From Chloroflexota bacterium (lineage in GTDB: Bacteria; Chloroflexota; Anaerolineae; J102): a stretch of 5,755 nucleotides of DNA. A program made the position numbers and the translations under genes. Position 1 is the stretch's first letter. Each line of letters starts with the position of its first letter. Positions 1 to 5,703 of this stretch are shown here, in pieces. The notes under the pieces were generated by a model, which worked only from the letters and a program-made list of their open reading frames with translations, searched no databases and was not told the origin of the DNA. The DNA lies in contig PIVW01000383.1 in the NCBI GenBank assembly GCA_003353825.1, positions 1 to 5,755 of the forward strand, read 5' to 3'.

Positions 1-123
1 GTGACTAATGCTTCAGATAGGCTGAGAACAAGTATTCGTCAGAATCCACTAATACTTTCGGGTTATTTTTCATGCGCTGCTCGATTTCTTTCTCAGAAAC
101 TGCGAAATATAGGCTAAAGAAAC
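1..123. other. Upstream region of the metal ATPase, no confident gene
   Basis: This edge segment should hold the ATPase promoter, but I see no convincing -35/-10 pair. The plus frame that is in frame with the ATPase is open from the window edge to TAA at 115-117, six bases before the ATG. It could be the tail of an upstream gene, but its third codon positions are A/T-rich, unlike the neighbours. The minus strand has a more protein-like reading that ends at TAG 7-5, with an internal ATG at 73-71 giving 22 codons (begins MKNNPKVLV, ends AYLKH). That frame runs into a stop just inside the ATPase gene and has no upstream start or good ribosome-binding site. I treat both as unproven. Confidence 0.4.
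30..57. repeat. Inverted repeat AAGTATT-N14-AATACTT upstream of the ATPase
   Basis: The arms at 30-36 and 51-57 are perfect reverse complements of 7 bp separated by 14 bases. The centre lies about 80 bp before the ATPase start. That is a suitable place for a repressor or activator operator, and metal ATPase genes are often controlled by ArsR/SmtB, MerR or Fur-type metalloregulators. The repeat does not match a consensus I can name, and no regulator gene is visible in the window. A functional role is inference. Confidence 0.35.
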
Positions 124-2457
124 ATGCTTAACAAAAACTTGGAAGTACCCATCACCTTGCCAGAAGATGAACGAGAGGCAAAAGTCTGTGCCGAACTTTT
201 GCTTGATGCACTCGCATATCACGGGGGCGTTGCCTCGGCAAAGATAGACTTCGAACAGGGCATGCTATGCCTCGCCTACGATCCTGAGCAGATAAGCGCC
301 GCGGGAGTCGACAGTATTACCGCCGAGTTAGGGGTGAAACTGGGCGAACGAACGCAGCACTGCACCATGGGATTGGGTGGTGTGGGTTGCCGCGATTGCG
401 CCTTGCGATTGGAACGAGAACTGGCCGCCATTCCTGGTGTTCATCATGTGTCGGCCAATCCGGCCGCCCACGTCGTCGGCGTGCGCTACGATGAAGATGG
501 TACTCTCGTCGAAGTTCAGCGACGTATCGAGGAGATGGGGTATCGCGTAACCGAACGCCCGGATGAAGCCAAGCCATCATTCTGGCAACGAAATATCGGT
601 CTGATCTGGGCTGGATTGACACTGCTATTCCTGCTTTTAGGGTTGGCGGCAGAGCGACTGACCCCAATCCCCACCTTCCCAAATCTGTATATCCTCTTAT
701 ACGCCTTGGCTTATATAGCAGGAGGCCATGAAGCAGCACGTGAAGCGCTGCGGGATCTCCGGCATGGTACGCTGAACATCGATTTTTTGATGATCGCTTC
801 TGCAATCGGTGCGGCCGCAATCGGCGAATGGGCGGAGGGCGCTATGTTGCTATTCCTCTTCAGTCTCAGCGGCGCACTGGAGGAATTTGCCATGGATCGC
901 ACTCGCAACGCCATCGAATCGTTGACGGCGTTGCGGCCCAGCGAGGCCACATTGCGTCAGGGCGACAGTGAAGTGCGTGTACCGATCGAGCAAGTTCATC
1001 CCGGTGATATCGTTGTAATACGCCCTGGCGAACAGGTGTCTGTAGATGGCATTGTTGTCAACGGAGATACTTCTATCAACCAGGCGGCCATAACCGGAGA
1101 ATCGATGCCCGTTAACAAAGAACTTGGCGATGATGTCTTCGCCGGCACCATGAACCAAGAAGGCGCCATCGATGTGCGCGTCACAAAGGATGCCCAGGAC
1201 TCCACCCTGGCAAAGGTAATCGATCTGGTAGCCGAGGCGCAGAGCGAGCGTGCCCCCACCCAACGTATGATCGACCGTTTCGCCCACCCGTATGCTGTTG
1301 GTGTCGTGATCGTGGTTACATTGGTGATCCTGATCGGCACTTTCATTCTTAACCAACCTTTCTACGATGTGTTTTATCGCTCGATGACCTTGTTAGTGGT
1401 TGCTTCACCCTGTGCACTGGTGATCAGCACCCCCGCATCAATTCTCTCTGCCATCGCCGCCGGAGCTCGCAATGGTGTGCTTTTCAAAGGTGGGATTCAT
1501 CTCGAGAACGCGGCCACCGTCGACAGTGTGGCTTTTGACAAAACTGGCACCCTTACCCTTGGCCGCCCCGAGGTCACCGATGTAATCGTGTTCGATTCAC
1601 TTTCTGAGGATGAACTTTTGCGTTTGGTTGCCAGTGCTGAACGCCGTTCTGAACATCCTATTGCCCTGGCCATCGTTCGTGATGCCCAACGTAGGGGTCT
1701 GGTGCTCAGCAAACCAGAGCGATTCCAGGCGATTCCGGGGCTGGGAATCAGTGCGATGGTCGATGGCTATGAACTCGCCATCGGCAATGAAAAACTGTAC
1801 CGCAGTAGTAACGGCAATTCAGCATTGGCCCTGCCAAAGGAGTTGACTGAGTTACAGGCTTCAGGTAAGACAACGATTCTGGCGAATCACAACGGACATT
1901 TGGCTGGTCTGATCGCGGTCGCAGATCTACCACGTGCTAATGCAAGCTATACGATTACCGAGCTACGAGATCTTGGCGTCAAGCGCATTGCCATGCTAAC
2001 TGGTGACAACAAGCAGGTGGCGCAGTATATCGCCTCGGATTTAGGTATCGACGAGATATTCGCTGACCTGATGCCTGCCGACAAAGTCACAGTCGTCAAA
2101 AATCTACAGGAAAGCAGCAAGGTGGCCATGGTTGGCGATGGCATCAATGATGCCCCTGCCCTGGCATCGGCTGAGGTCGGCATTGCTATGGGCGCAGCCG
2201 GAACCGACGTCGCCCTGGAAACGGCCGATATCGTCCTCATGTCAGATGATCTCTCCAAGCTCCCCTTCGCTTTGCGGCTATCGCGTCGCTCGAAACGCGT
2301 GATCGCCCAGAACATGGCGATCGCTCTAGGGGTCATGGTCCTGCTCGTCCTTGCCACCCTCTCAATTGGTATTTCTCTACCCTTGGCCGTGGTTGGCCAT
2401 GAGGGCAGCACCCTTATCGTCGTATTGAATGGCTTGAGGCTTTTGCGGACGAAATAA
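124..2457 (+). CDS. P1B-4-type heavy-metal translocating ATPase
   Basis: Inner-membrane pump that couples ATP hydrolysis to export of a transition-metal ion. All P-type ATPase landmarks are visible: TGES 324-327 (actuator), DKTGT with phosphorylated Asp472, SEHP 509-512 (P1B nucleotide-binding domain), TGDN 626-629 and GDGINDAP 671-678. Eight membrane segments fit near 157-177, 184-202, 218-236, 238-256, 389-411, 418-442, 729-751 and 752-772. SPC at 428-430 and HEGST at 759-763 are the metal-site signatures of the P1B-4 group (CoaT, CtpD, PfeT relatives: Co, Fe, Zn, Cd), rather than the CPC of copper or zinc pumps. The cytosolic N-terminus has two ferredoxin-like folds: residues about 15-76 lack CxxC, and about 79-145 carry GVGCRDC (Cys89, Cys92). 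At 777 residues it is long for this group because of that extension. An in-frame stop at 115-117 fixes ATG 124 as the first available ATG. The Shine-Dalgarno is weak (AAAGA). The family call is secure; the metal is not. Confidence 0.95.
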   Translation: MLNKNLEVPITLPEDEREAKVCAELLLDALAYHGGVASAKIDFEQGMLCLAYDPEQISAAGVDSITAELGVKLGERTQHCTMGLGGVGCRDCALRLERELAAIPGVHHVSANPAAHVVGVRYDEDGTLVEVQRRIEEMGYRVTERPDEAKPSFWQRNIGLIWAGLTLLFLLLGLAAERLTPIPTFPNLYILLYALAYIAGGHEAAREALRDLRHGTLNIDFLMIASAIGAAAIGEWAEGAMLLFLFSLSGALEEFAMDRTRNAIESLTALRPSEATLRQGDSEVRVPIEQVHPGDIVVIRPGEQVSVDGIVVNGDTSINQAAITGESMPVNKELGDDVFAGTMNQEGAIDVRVTKDAQDSTLAKVIDLVAEAQSERAPTQRMIDRFAHPYAVGVVIVVTLVILIGTFILNQPFYDVFYRSMTLLVVASPCALVISTPASILSAIAAGARNGVLFKGGIHLENAATVDSVAFDKTGTLTLGRPEVTDVIVFDSLSEDELLRLVASAERRSEHPIALAIVRDAQRRGLVLSKPERFQAIPGLGISAMVDGYELAIGNEKLYRSSNGNSALALPKELTELQASGKTTILANHNGHLAGLIAVADLPRANASYTITELRDLGVKRIAMLTGDNKQVAQYIASDLGIDEIFADLMPADKVTVVKNLQESSKVAMVGDGINDAPALASAEVGIAMGAAGTDVALETADIVLMSDDLSKLPFALRLSRRSKRVIAQNMAIALGVMVLLVLATLSIGISLPLAVVGHEGSTLIVVLNGLRLLRTK

Positions 2458-2490
2458 CATGCACGGCGACGTTTATGTGGCGGTACATGT

Positions 2491-4365
2491 TTAAACGATA
2501 TTTACTTGCACGACGAGGCGGCCGACCAACAATCTGCCATAGTGTTGGGTAAAAATAATCTCCCCCGTCTCTCCTGGTTTGCTGTGAGAATCTGCCGTTA
2601 TTTTTGCCCCCACCATCTCATGGTCGGTAGCTTTGGTCATGAGATTGGAGAGCTTGGCTTCATCATCTATCAAGTGTGGGCGAGTTCGCAAGCGCTGTCT
2701 TTCGGCCATGCGTAGAGCAACGCGCCCTCGGGGAAACTGTTTACGGTTCACATTCAGATCCATCAGTGAAACTTTATCGGGCAAACCATTCATGCGGAAC
2801 ATAAATTCCGCAGCCTGGCCCGGAACTAAGTTAAGCACTACCATGTTCTTTTGGGCCAGATTGTTATCGCTACGCACCGACCACTCGTGTAGCACCGGGT
2901 CTTCGGGCGAACTCAGACGGGCGAGAAAACAGAGAGGCCCAGCATCGGTTGGAGTCCAGGTGACGCTGGCAATCCCCGATTCTCCATCCAGTATCTCTGG
3001 GAAATCAACGTCACCGATTTCTTGCCAGTCCATGGGCCAGTTCGAAGTTGATGCAGCAGCTTCATAGATTGTCGCTTTAACGCCTCTGGCCGCACCGGGC
3101 CCTGCATTCCACGCCCTGACATAAATGGTATTAGGTTGGCCGACGATCGGCATTTGGTGTGTTTCTTCGTCATCATCGAGGCGGCGCACCCAGATATCCG
3201 GGCTATTGAATCGGTCCTCGGAACTTGGTGTTTGACCGGTATCCTCTGCGTTTTTGCGGATGAACACATCGGCCAAAGAGGCTCGATCTGCGGTGGCAGC
3301 CACCATGTTATGTGCTTCGATAAATGCATAGGGGATAGTTCCAAGCCCAGTCCCCTGTGGGTTATCAAATCCCCAGGGCGCCCATGAATTACGGATCAAA
3401 AAATAGCCGCCGCCGGGCGCCTCTTTGTCATCCACATATCCAACCAAAGCCATGGCATGCGCACCATCGGCTTTCTCACCGGGGAAAGGCATGGTGATCT
3501 TGCCGTGCCGCCGTACGGTTCTGCTCTGATACCACGAATTGAAAATGGGGATGGAGAACAACAATGCTTTGCCATCAGTTAAGGCGATCTTAAGCGCCCC
3601 GATATTTTTAGGGTCCAGTCGGATGACACGTTTGATACGATATTTCCAGGCCTCGCCCAGGGCATTCCCTGGTGGCGGGCCTTGCCCCTCGTTGCCGACA
3701 AGTTGTTTATTGTTATACGGCCAGACCTGTTCTTTCGGCGACCCAACAGCTTGCAAACATTCCATCCCCAAGTGTGGATAAGTGCCGTTGACATCGGGCA
3801 AATTGTCTTGCTCTTTGCACCACCAATAGATAAACTGTTCCGACAGATTTACCTCCTCAATATCTGCCTCGACACCGGCTGTATTGAGATAGTGGATCTC
3901 GAGCAATTCGCGTACAACTGCTGCCGCATAAGCCACACATGTACCGCGAACACCTTGATCACGGGCAGAGGGAAGCTGCTGTGTAAAGTCAATCACATTG
4001 GGAAGATCACCCGTGAAGGGAATCGTTTCATAACGCTCACCCGCACGTAGTTTAGCCGGGGTCTTGACAGCGCCTGTACTGTATTCAGCAATCATCGCTT
4101 CAAATTCTAGCGACTTGCCAGGCCCGCGTTCAGGCGGGATTTCGTTGGCAGCGCGCTCGAGCAGTTCATCTAGTCTGGCATGATCGACGTGCAAGATATT
4201 GGTAAGATGAATACGACCTTCTGCCAATTCTGCGATTGCCAGAAACTCCTGGATGCTTGTGATCCAGTACGCGCTAAGACTGGTTTCTTGCGCCTCGCTC
4301 AACCCAGCGATCCTATTGAGCCTGACAGGATTTTTCATCGGTTTTGGGGGAATGAAACCGGGCAT
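2491..4365 (-). CDS. Papain-like (C1A) cysteine peptidase with C-terminal Ig/CARDB-like region
   Basis: Predicted thiol protease of 624 residues. The catalytic domain spans about 120-365: the oxyanion Gln137 and nucleophile Cys143 sit in DQGVRGTC with papain's six-residue spacing, His303 lies in GAHAMALVGY and Asn326 in IRNSW. The N-terminus (about 15-75) reads as two helix-hairpin-helix-like units (GLSEAQETSL..., then a similar leucine-rich turn), resembling small HhH/DUF4332-type folds. I see no inhibitory I29 propeptide and no signal peptide. Residues about 387-515 look like a beta-sandwich of the CARDB/Ig kind (DIWVRR, IYVRAWNAGPGAARGV, SVTWTP, RSDNN). The last 110 residues are unassigned and also rich in beta-type sequence. 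The start is supported by AGGAG nine bases upstream and a promoter 60-90 bp upstream. It converges on the ATPase with 33 bp between stops and diverges from the gene at 4882. Peptidase activity is confident; location and substrate are unknown. Confidence 0.92.
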   Translation of the reverse strand: MPGFIPPKPMKNPVRLNRIAGLSEAQETSLSAYWITSIQEFLAIAELAEGRIHLTNILHVDHARLDELLERAANEIPPERGPGKSLEFEAMIAEYSTGAVKTPAKLRAGERYETIPFTGDLPNVIDFTQQLPSARDQGVRGTCVAYAAAVVRELLEIHYLNTAGVEADIEEVNLSEQFIYWWCKEQDNLPDVNGTYPHLGMECLQAVGSPKEQVWPYNNKQLVGNEGQGPPPGNALGEAWKYRIKRVIRLDPKNIGALKIALTDGKALLFSIPIFNSWYQSRTVRRHGKITMPFPGEKADGAHAMALVGYVDDKEAPGGGYFLIRNSWAPWGFDNPQGTGLGTIPYAFIEAHNMVAATADRASLADVFIRKNAEDTGQTPSSEDRFNSPDIWVRRLDDDEETHQMPIVGQPNTIYVRAWNAGPGAARGVKATIYEAAASTSNWPMDWQEIGDVDFPEILDGESGIASVTWTPTDAGPLCFLARLSSPEDPVLHEWSVRSDNNLAQKNMVVLNLVPGQAAEFMFRMNGLPDKVSLMDLNVNRKQFPRGRVALRMAERQRLRTRPHLIDDEAKLSNLMTKATDHEMVGAKITADSHSKPGETGEIIFTQHYGRLLVGRLVVQVNIV

Positions 4366-4374
4366 GGGGGAATG

Positions 4375-4379
4375 CTCCT
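4375..4379 (-). promoter_or_regulatory. Ribosome-binding site of the cysteine peptidase
   Basis: On the minus strand AGGAG lies nine bases before the ATG at 4365-4363. This good match fixes the start and rules out a longer N-terminus that might have held a signal peptide. Confidence 0.75.
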
Positions 4380-4427
4380 ATATTCACCTTCACAACGGAC
4401 TACAGCAGCCTTGTGTGCTTAAACGTA

Positions 4428-4457
4428 AGTATAGCATTCGATAATCATGGACGTCAA
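4428..4457 (-). promoter_or_regulatory. Sigma70-type promoter of the cysteine peptidase
   Basis: Read on the minus strand, TTGACG (4457-4452) and TATACT (4433-4428) are separated by 18 bp; each matches the consensus at five of six positions. Transcription would begin near 4421, leaving a leader of about 55 bases before the start codon. No other pair of this quality was found in the divergent region. The palindromic element at 4486-4598 lies just upstream of this -35 box. Confidence 0.7.
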
Positions 4458-4500
4458 GTGGTCGTTCGTATAGCCAGCAGTTTCAAATTCGGCCGAGAAA

Positions 4501-4586
4501 AGAGTGCAACGCACTCAGGTCTAGCCGGCGCGGCTAATATACGGCCACTAACCTCGCCTTTTGTAGCGCTGAGTGCGTTGCACTCT
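4501..4586. repeat. Perfect 18-bp inverted repeat whose arms are themselves palindromes
   Basis: AGAGTGCAACGCACTCAG (4501-4518) and its exact reverse complement (4569-4586) flank a 50-base loop. Each arm also contains a 15-bp palindrome: GAGTGC-AAC-GCACTC at 4502-4516 and GAGTGC-GTT-GCACTC at 4571-4585, centred 69 bp apart. The DNA could therefore form one long cruciform or two small ones. The repeat sits in the divergent region between the peptidase promoter and the TTCAC box. It could be transposon termini, a pair of operator sites that allow looping, or a stem in a transcript. There is no T-run, so it is not a usual terminator. Confidence 0.85.
4522..4536. repeat. Small perfect hairpin inside the inverted-repeat loop
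   Basis: TAGCCG (4522-4527) and CGGCTA (4531-4536) pair with a GCG loop. The hairpin is nested in the left half of the 50-base loop of the larger inverted repeat, so the element has a branched folding potential. Confidence 0.6.
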
Positions 4587-4682
4587 CGGTCCATAATTGG
4601 AATTACTGTTGCATAGCCAGAAGTATTTCAAGCTATAACACTCACCCTGACGCCCTACTTCTTACCAGATCTGCCAAAGTCA

Positions 4683-4698
4683 TTCACATTTTCTTCAC
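4683..4698 (+). promoter_or_regulatory. TTCAC-N6-TTCAC direct repeat, CreB/BlrA-type response-regulator box
   Basis: TTCAC at 4683-4687 and 4694-4698 repeat with an 11-bp period; the match extends to TTCACA in both copies. This spacing is typical of OmpR/PhoB-family regulators bound head to tail, and the sequence equals the published cre/blr tag TTCACnnnnnnTTCAC. The second copy could serve as a -35 (TTCACA), with CATAGT at 4715-4720 as a poor -10 at 15-bp spacing. A weak promoter of this kind would need an activator. The orientation and position, about 185-200 bp upstream of the ATG at 4882, favour control of the small membrane protein. No regulator gene is in the window. Confidence 0.5.
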
Positions 4699-4723
4699 AC
4701 GTTTGTGGGATATTCATAGTCAA

Positions 4724-4808
4724 TGAGGTGCGACATTCCTAACAGACGATAAACGTCTACAGAGACCTCAATACCGGTCACCATCCAGAGAATTCGTCGC
4801 ACCCTCTG
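4724..4808 (+). promoter_or_regulatory. Potentially structured leader with competing stems
   Basis: If transcription starts just after the TTCAC box, the leader of the gene at 4882 would contain two exclusive folds. In one, TGAGGT (4724-4729) pairs with ACCTCA (4765-4770), enclosing the perfect hairpin AGACG-ATAAA-CGTCT (4744-4758). In the other, GAGGTGCGAC (4725-4734) pairs with GTCGCACCCTC (4796-4806) with one bulged base. A third short stem, CAGAG/CTCTG (4786-4790/4804-4808), also competes. This does not match a riboswitch class I recognise. Regulation by folding is inference. Confidence 0.3.
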
Positions 4809-4839
4809 AATAAACACAATTGATCAGAAAGTCCTTTCA

Positions 4840-4855
4840 GGCAGTAACTGCTGCC
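4840..4855 (+). repeat. Short hairpin before the ribosome-binding site
   Basis: GGCAG (4840-4844) and CTGCC (4851-4855) pair around a six-base loop, ending 14 bases before AAGGAG. It does not cover the ribosome-binding site, so a direct block of translation is unlikely; it might stabilise the 5' end or mark a boundary of the leader. Confidence 0.35.
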
Positions 4856-4869
4856 TATACTTCACTTTC

Positions 4870-4875
4870 AAGGAG
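4870..4875 (+). promoter_or_regulatory. Strong ribosome-binding site of the small membrane protein
   Basis: AAGGAG lies six bases before ATG 4882, a near-ideal Shine-Dalgarno and spacing. It fixes the start codon and suggests efficient translation once the message is made. Confidence 0.85.
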
Positions 4876-4881
4876 ATAACT

Positions 4882-5385
4882 ATGTATCACAGACGATTTC
4901 CCTGGCTGGCCGCCCTAATTGTCATCGGCTTGATTCTGATGGCCGGGTCGGCAATATACAACAATGCCTGGTCAGAGGGTTTCATAATGGGCCAACTGGC
5001 CATCGAGCAAGAAGGCCTTATCTTTCCCCAGAGGGCGATGGTTCAGGGCGGAAGCTCGTTTTTTGGTAACCTTTTGAGCATGATGGGCATATTTCTGTTT
5101 TTCGGATTCTTGCTCGCCCTCGTTGGTGCGGCCTTCAAATTCTTTGGTTTCCGTAAATGGGCTACCGCCGATGGGCCCGAAAGAGAAAAGTGGGCCAAAC
5201 ACTGCCACTACCACCGTGGCCCTCCGCCCTGGCGACAGGGTCCCTGGAACCCAGCAACCGGTGATGAAGCTCAAACGGAAGCGGTGGCGACTTCCAGCCC
5301 ACAAGCAGAGGCAGAGAGTCCACCGCAGGTTGAAACGAGACCACAAGTTGATAATGCGTCCAAAACTGATACGGGTGTGTCCTAA
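4882..5385 (+). CDS. Two-helix membrane protein of unknown function with Cys/His cluster and acidic tail
   Basis: I do not recognise this 167-residue protein. A first hydrophobic helix at about 8-26 follows MYHRRFPW; with Arg4 and Arg5 before it the N-terminus should face the cytoplasm. A loop of roughly 35 residues (WSEGFIMGQL...) leads to a second helix at about 62-88 rich in Phe and Gly. The basic stretch FRKW (90-93) then puts the tail in the cytoplasm. The tail has KHCHYH (106-111; Cys108 flanked by three His) and a Pro/Trp-rich GPPPW segment (113-117), then about 45 residues of Gln/Glu/Ala/Ser/Thr/Pro low complexity. The Cys/His cluster could bind a metal ion, but this is inference. The start is set by a strong ribosome-binding site. 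The gene stands alone, diverges from the peptidase and lies downstream of a response-regulator-type box, so a role in envelope or metal stress is possible. Helix 1 could also be an uncleaved signal anchor. Confidence 0.85.
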   Translation: MYHRRFPWLAALIVIGLILMAGSAIYNNAWSEGFIMGQLAIEQEGLIFPQRAMVQGGSSFFGNLLSMMGIFLFFGFLLALVGAAFKFFGFRKWATADGPEREKWAKHCHYHRGPPPWRQGPWNPATGDEAQTEAVATSSPQAEAESPPQVETRPQVDNASKTDTGVS

Positions 5386-5439
5386 TCGAGTTGGGAGCGG
5401 GCTAACCTGAAAAAGCTACTGCCCGAAAAGCATCAGCCA

Positions 5440-5469
5440 AATAATTAATAACGAATAACCAATAATTAA
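5440..5469. repeat. A+T-rich direct repeat AATAATTAA, two copies
   Basis: AATAATTAA occurs at 5440-5448 and 5461-5469, a 21-bp period or two helical turns, with CGAATAACC between. The same A+T-rich, ATAA-containing character continues nearby. It may act as an UP-type or bending element, or simply be intergenic A+T-rich sequence. Confidence 0.4.
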
Positions 5470-5501
5470 ATTGTTGATGGAACTGCTCGATATCAACGCC
5501 A

Positions 5502-5572
5502 CAGTGCTAAGGACTTAGGGCAGAATGAAGGTCGAGCCTCGCAGGGAAATGAATTCTCGGTCCTAAGCATTG
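5502..5572. repeat. Imperfect 13-bp inverted repeat
   Basis: CAGTGCTAAGGAC (5502-5514) pairs with GTCCTAAGCATTG (5560-5572) at 11 of 13 positions around a 45-base loop. The left arm also overlaps a small palindrome, CTAAG-GA-CTTAG (5507-5518). A second pairing, AGTGCT (5503-5508) with AGCACT (5578-5583), competes with it. No T-run follows either arm, so it is not a standard terminator. Confidence 0.45.
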
Positions 5573-5670
5573 TTCTCAGCACTCAAACGCCATATGGCTG
5601 TTTCCTACATTTACAGTTAATCAATAACCGTTCACTATTAATTTGACAATGGCACATTTCTCTAGACCAT

Positions 5671-5696
5671 CAGGTACTATATATTGTAGGTACCAG
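5671..5696. promoter_or_regulatory. Dyad CAGGTAC-N12-GTACCAG, possible operator
   Basis: The arms at 5671-5677 and 5690-5696 match at six of seven positions, with a GGTAC/GTACC core. The centre is A+T-rich and itself nearly palindromic (TACTATATATTGTA, 5675-5688). The dyad lies 22 bp downstream of a perfect TTGACA (5643-5648) and contains TATA-like sequence at 5680-5685. This is the arrangement of a repressor site over a promoter, though the -35 to -10 spacing is not canonical. A target gene would lie beyond the window. Confidence 0.35.
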
Positions 5697-5703
5697 TTAT
5701 TGA

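Larger units (their letters stand above)
4470..4631. mobile_element. Possible MITE-like insertion: inverted-repeat core between imperfect direct repeats
   Basis: Two imperfect direct repeats, ATAGCCAGCAGTTTCAA (4470-4486) and ATAGCCAGAAGTATTTCAA (4613-4631), differ by one substitution and a two-base indel. They bracket a 126-bp block whose core is the 18-bp inverted repeat at 4501-4586. AATT at 4486-4489 and 4595-4598 and GG(A)CCGAG-type sequence extend the symmetry imperfectly outward. Direct repeats around an inverted-repeat core with no coding capacity are the form expected of a small non-autonomous transposable element whose target duplication has diverged. The duplication is long for most insertion sequences, and no transposase is present. 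Alternatives are a paired operator array or a structured RNA. Confidence 0.4.

Noticed and set aside
850..1356. Long minus-strand reading frames inside the ATPase gene
   Set aside because: They are antisense to conserved ATPase motifs, have no ribosome-binding sites and encode low-quality, motif-free sequence.
2456..2491. AACATG-N24-CATGTT as a shared terminator between the convergent genes
   Set aside because: The stem has only 6 bp and is A+T-rich, the loop is 24 bases and no T-run follows on either strand.
4501..4586. Integron attC recombination site
   Set aside because: The block is palindromic and of suitable size, but I could not place the paired GTTRRRY/RYYYAAC boxes at its ends, and there is no cassette-like gene arrangement or integrase.
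4501..4586. Bidirectional intrinsic terminator
   Set aside because: It lies between divergent promoters, has a 50-base loop and lacks T-runs after either arm.
4413..4616. Plus-strand reading frame of 67 codons crossing the palindromic element
   Set aside because: It overlaps the peptidase promoter and the inverted repeat, has no ribosome-binding site and encodes no recognisable protein.
4856..4861. TATACT as the -10 of a promoter just before the gene at 4882
   Set aside because: No -35 box lies 16-18 bp upstream (the nearest candidate TTGATC is 30 bp away), and transcription would start almost at the ribosome-binding site.
5123..5410. Alternative plus-strand frame overlapping the membrane-protein gene
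   Set aside because: It lies in another frame of a gene with a strong ribosome-binding site and clear membrane helices, and its Arg/Lys/Pro-rich product looks like a frame shadow.
5398..5425. CGGGC-N18-GCCCG after the membrane-protein gene as an intrinsic terminator
   Set aside because: The stem is 5 bp with an 18-base loop, and it is followed by AAAAGC rather than a T-run; the minus strand has no T-run after it either.
5643..5680. Canonical sigma70 promoter from the perfect TTGACA
   Set aside because: At 16-18 bp spacing there is no -10-like hexamer; the nearest TATA-like sequences (5675-5685) are 26 bp or more away.
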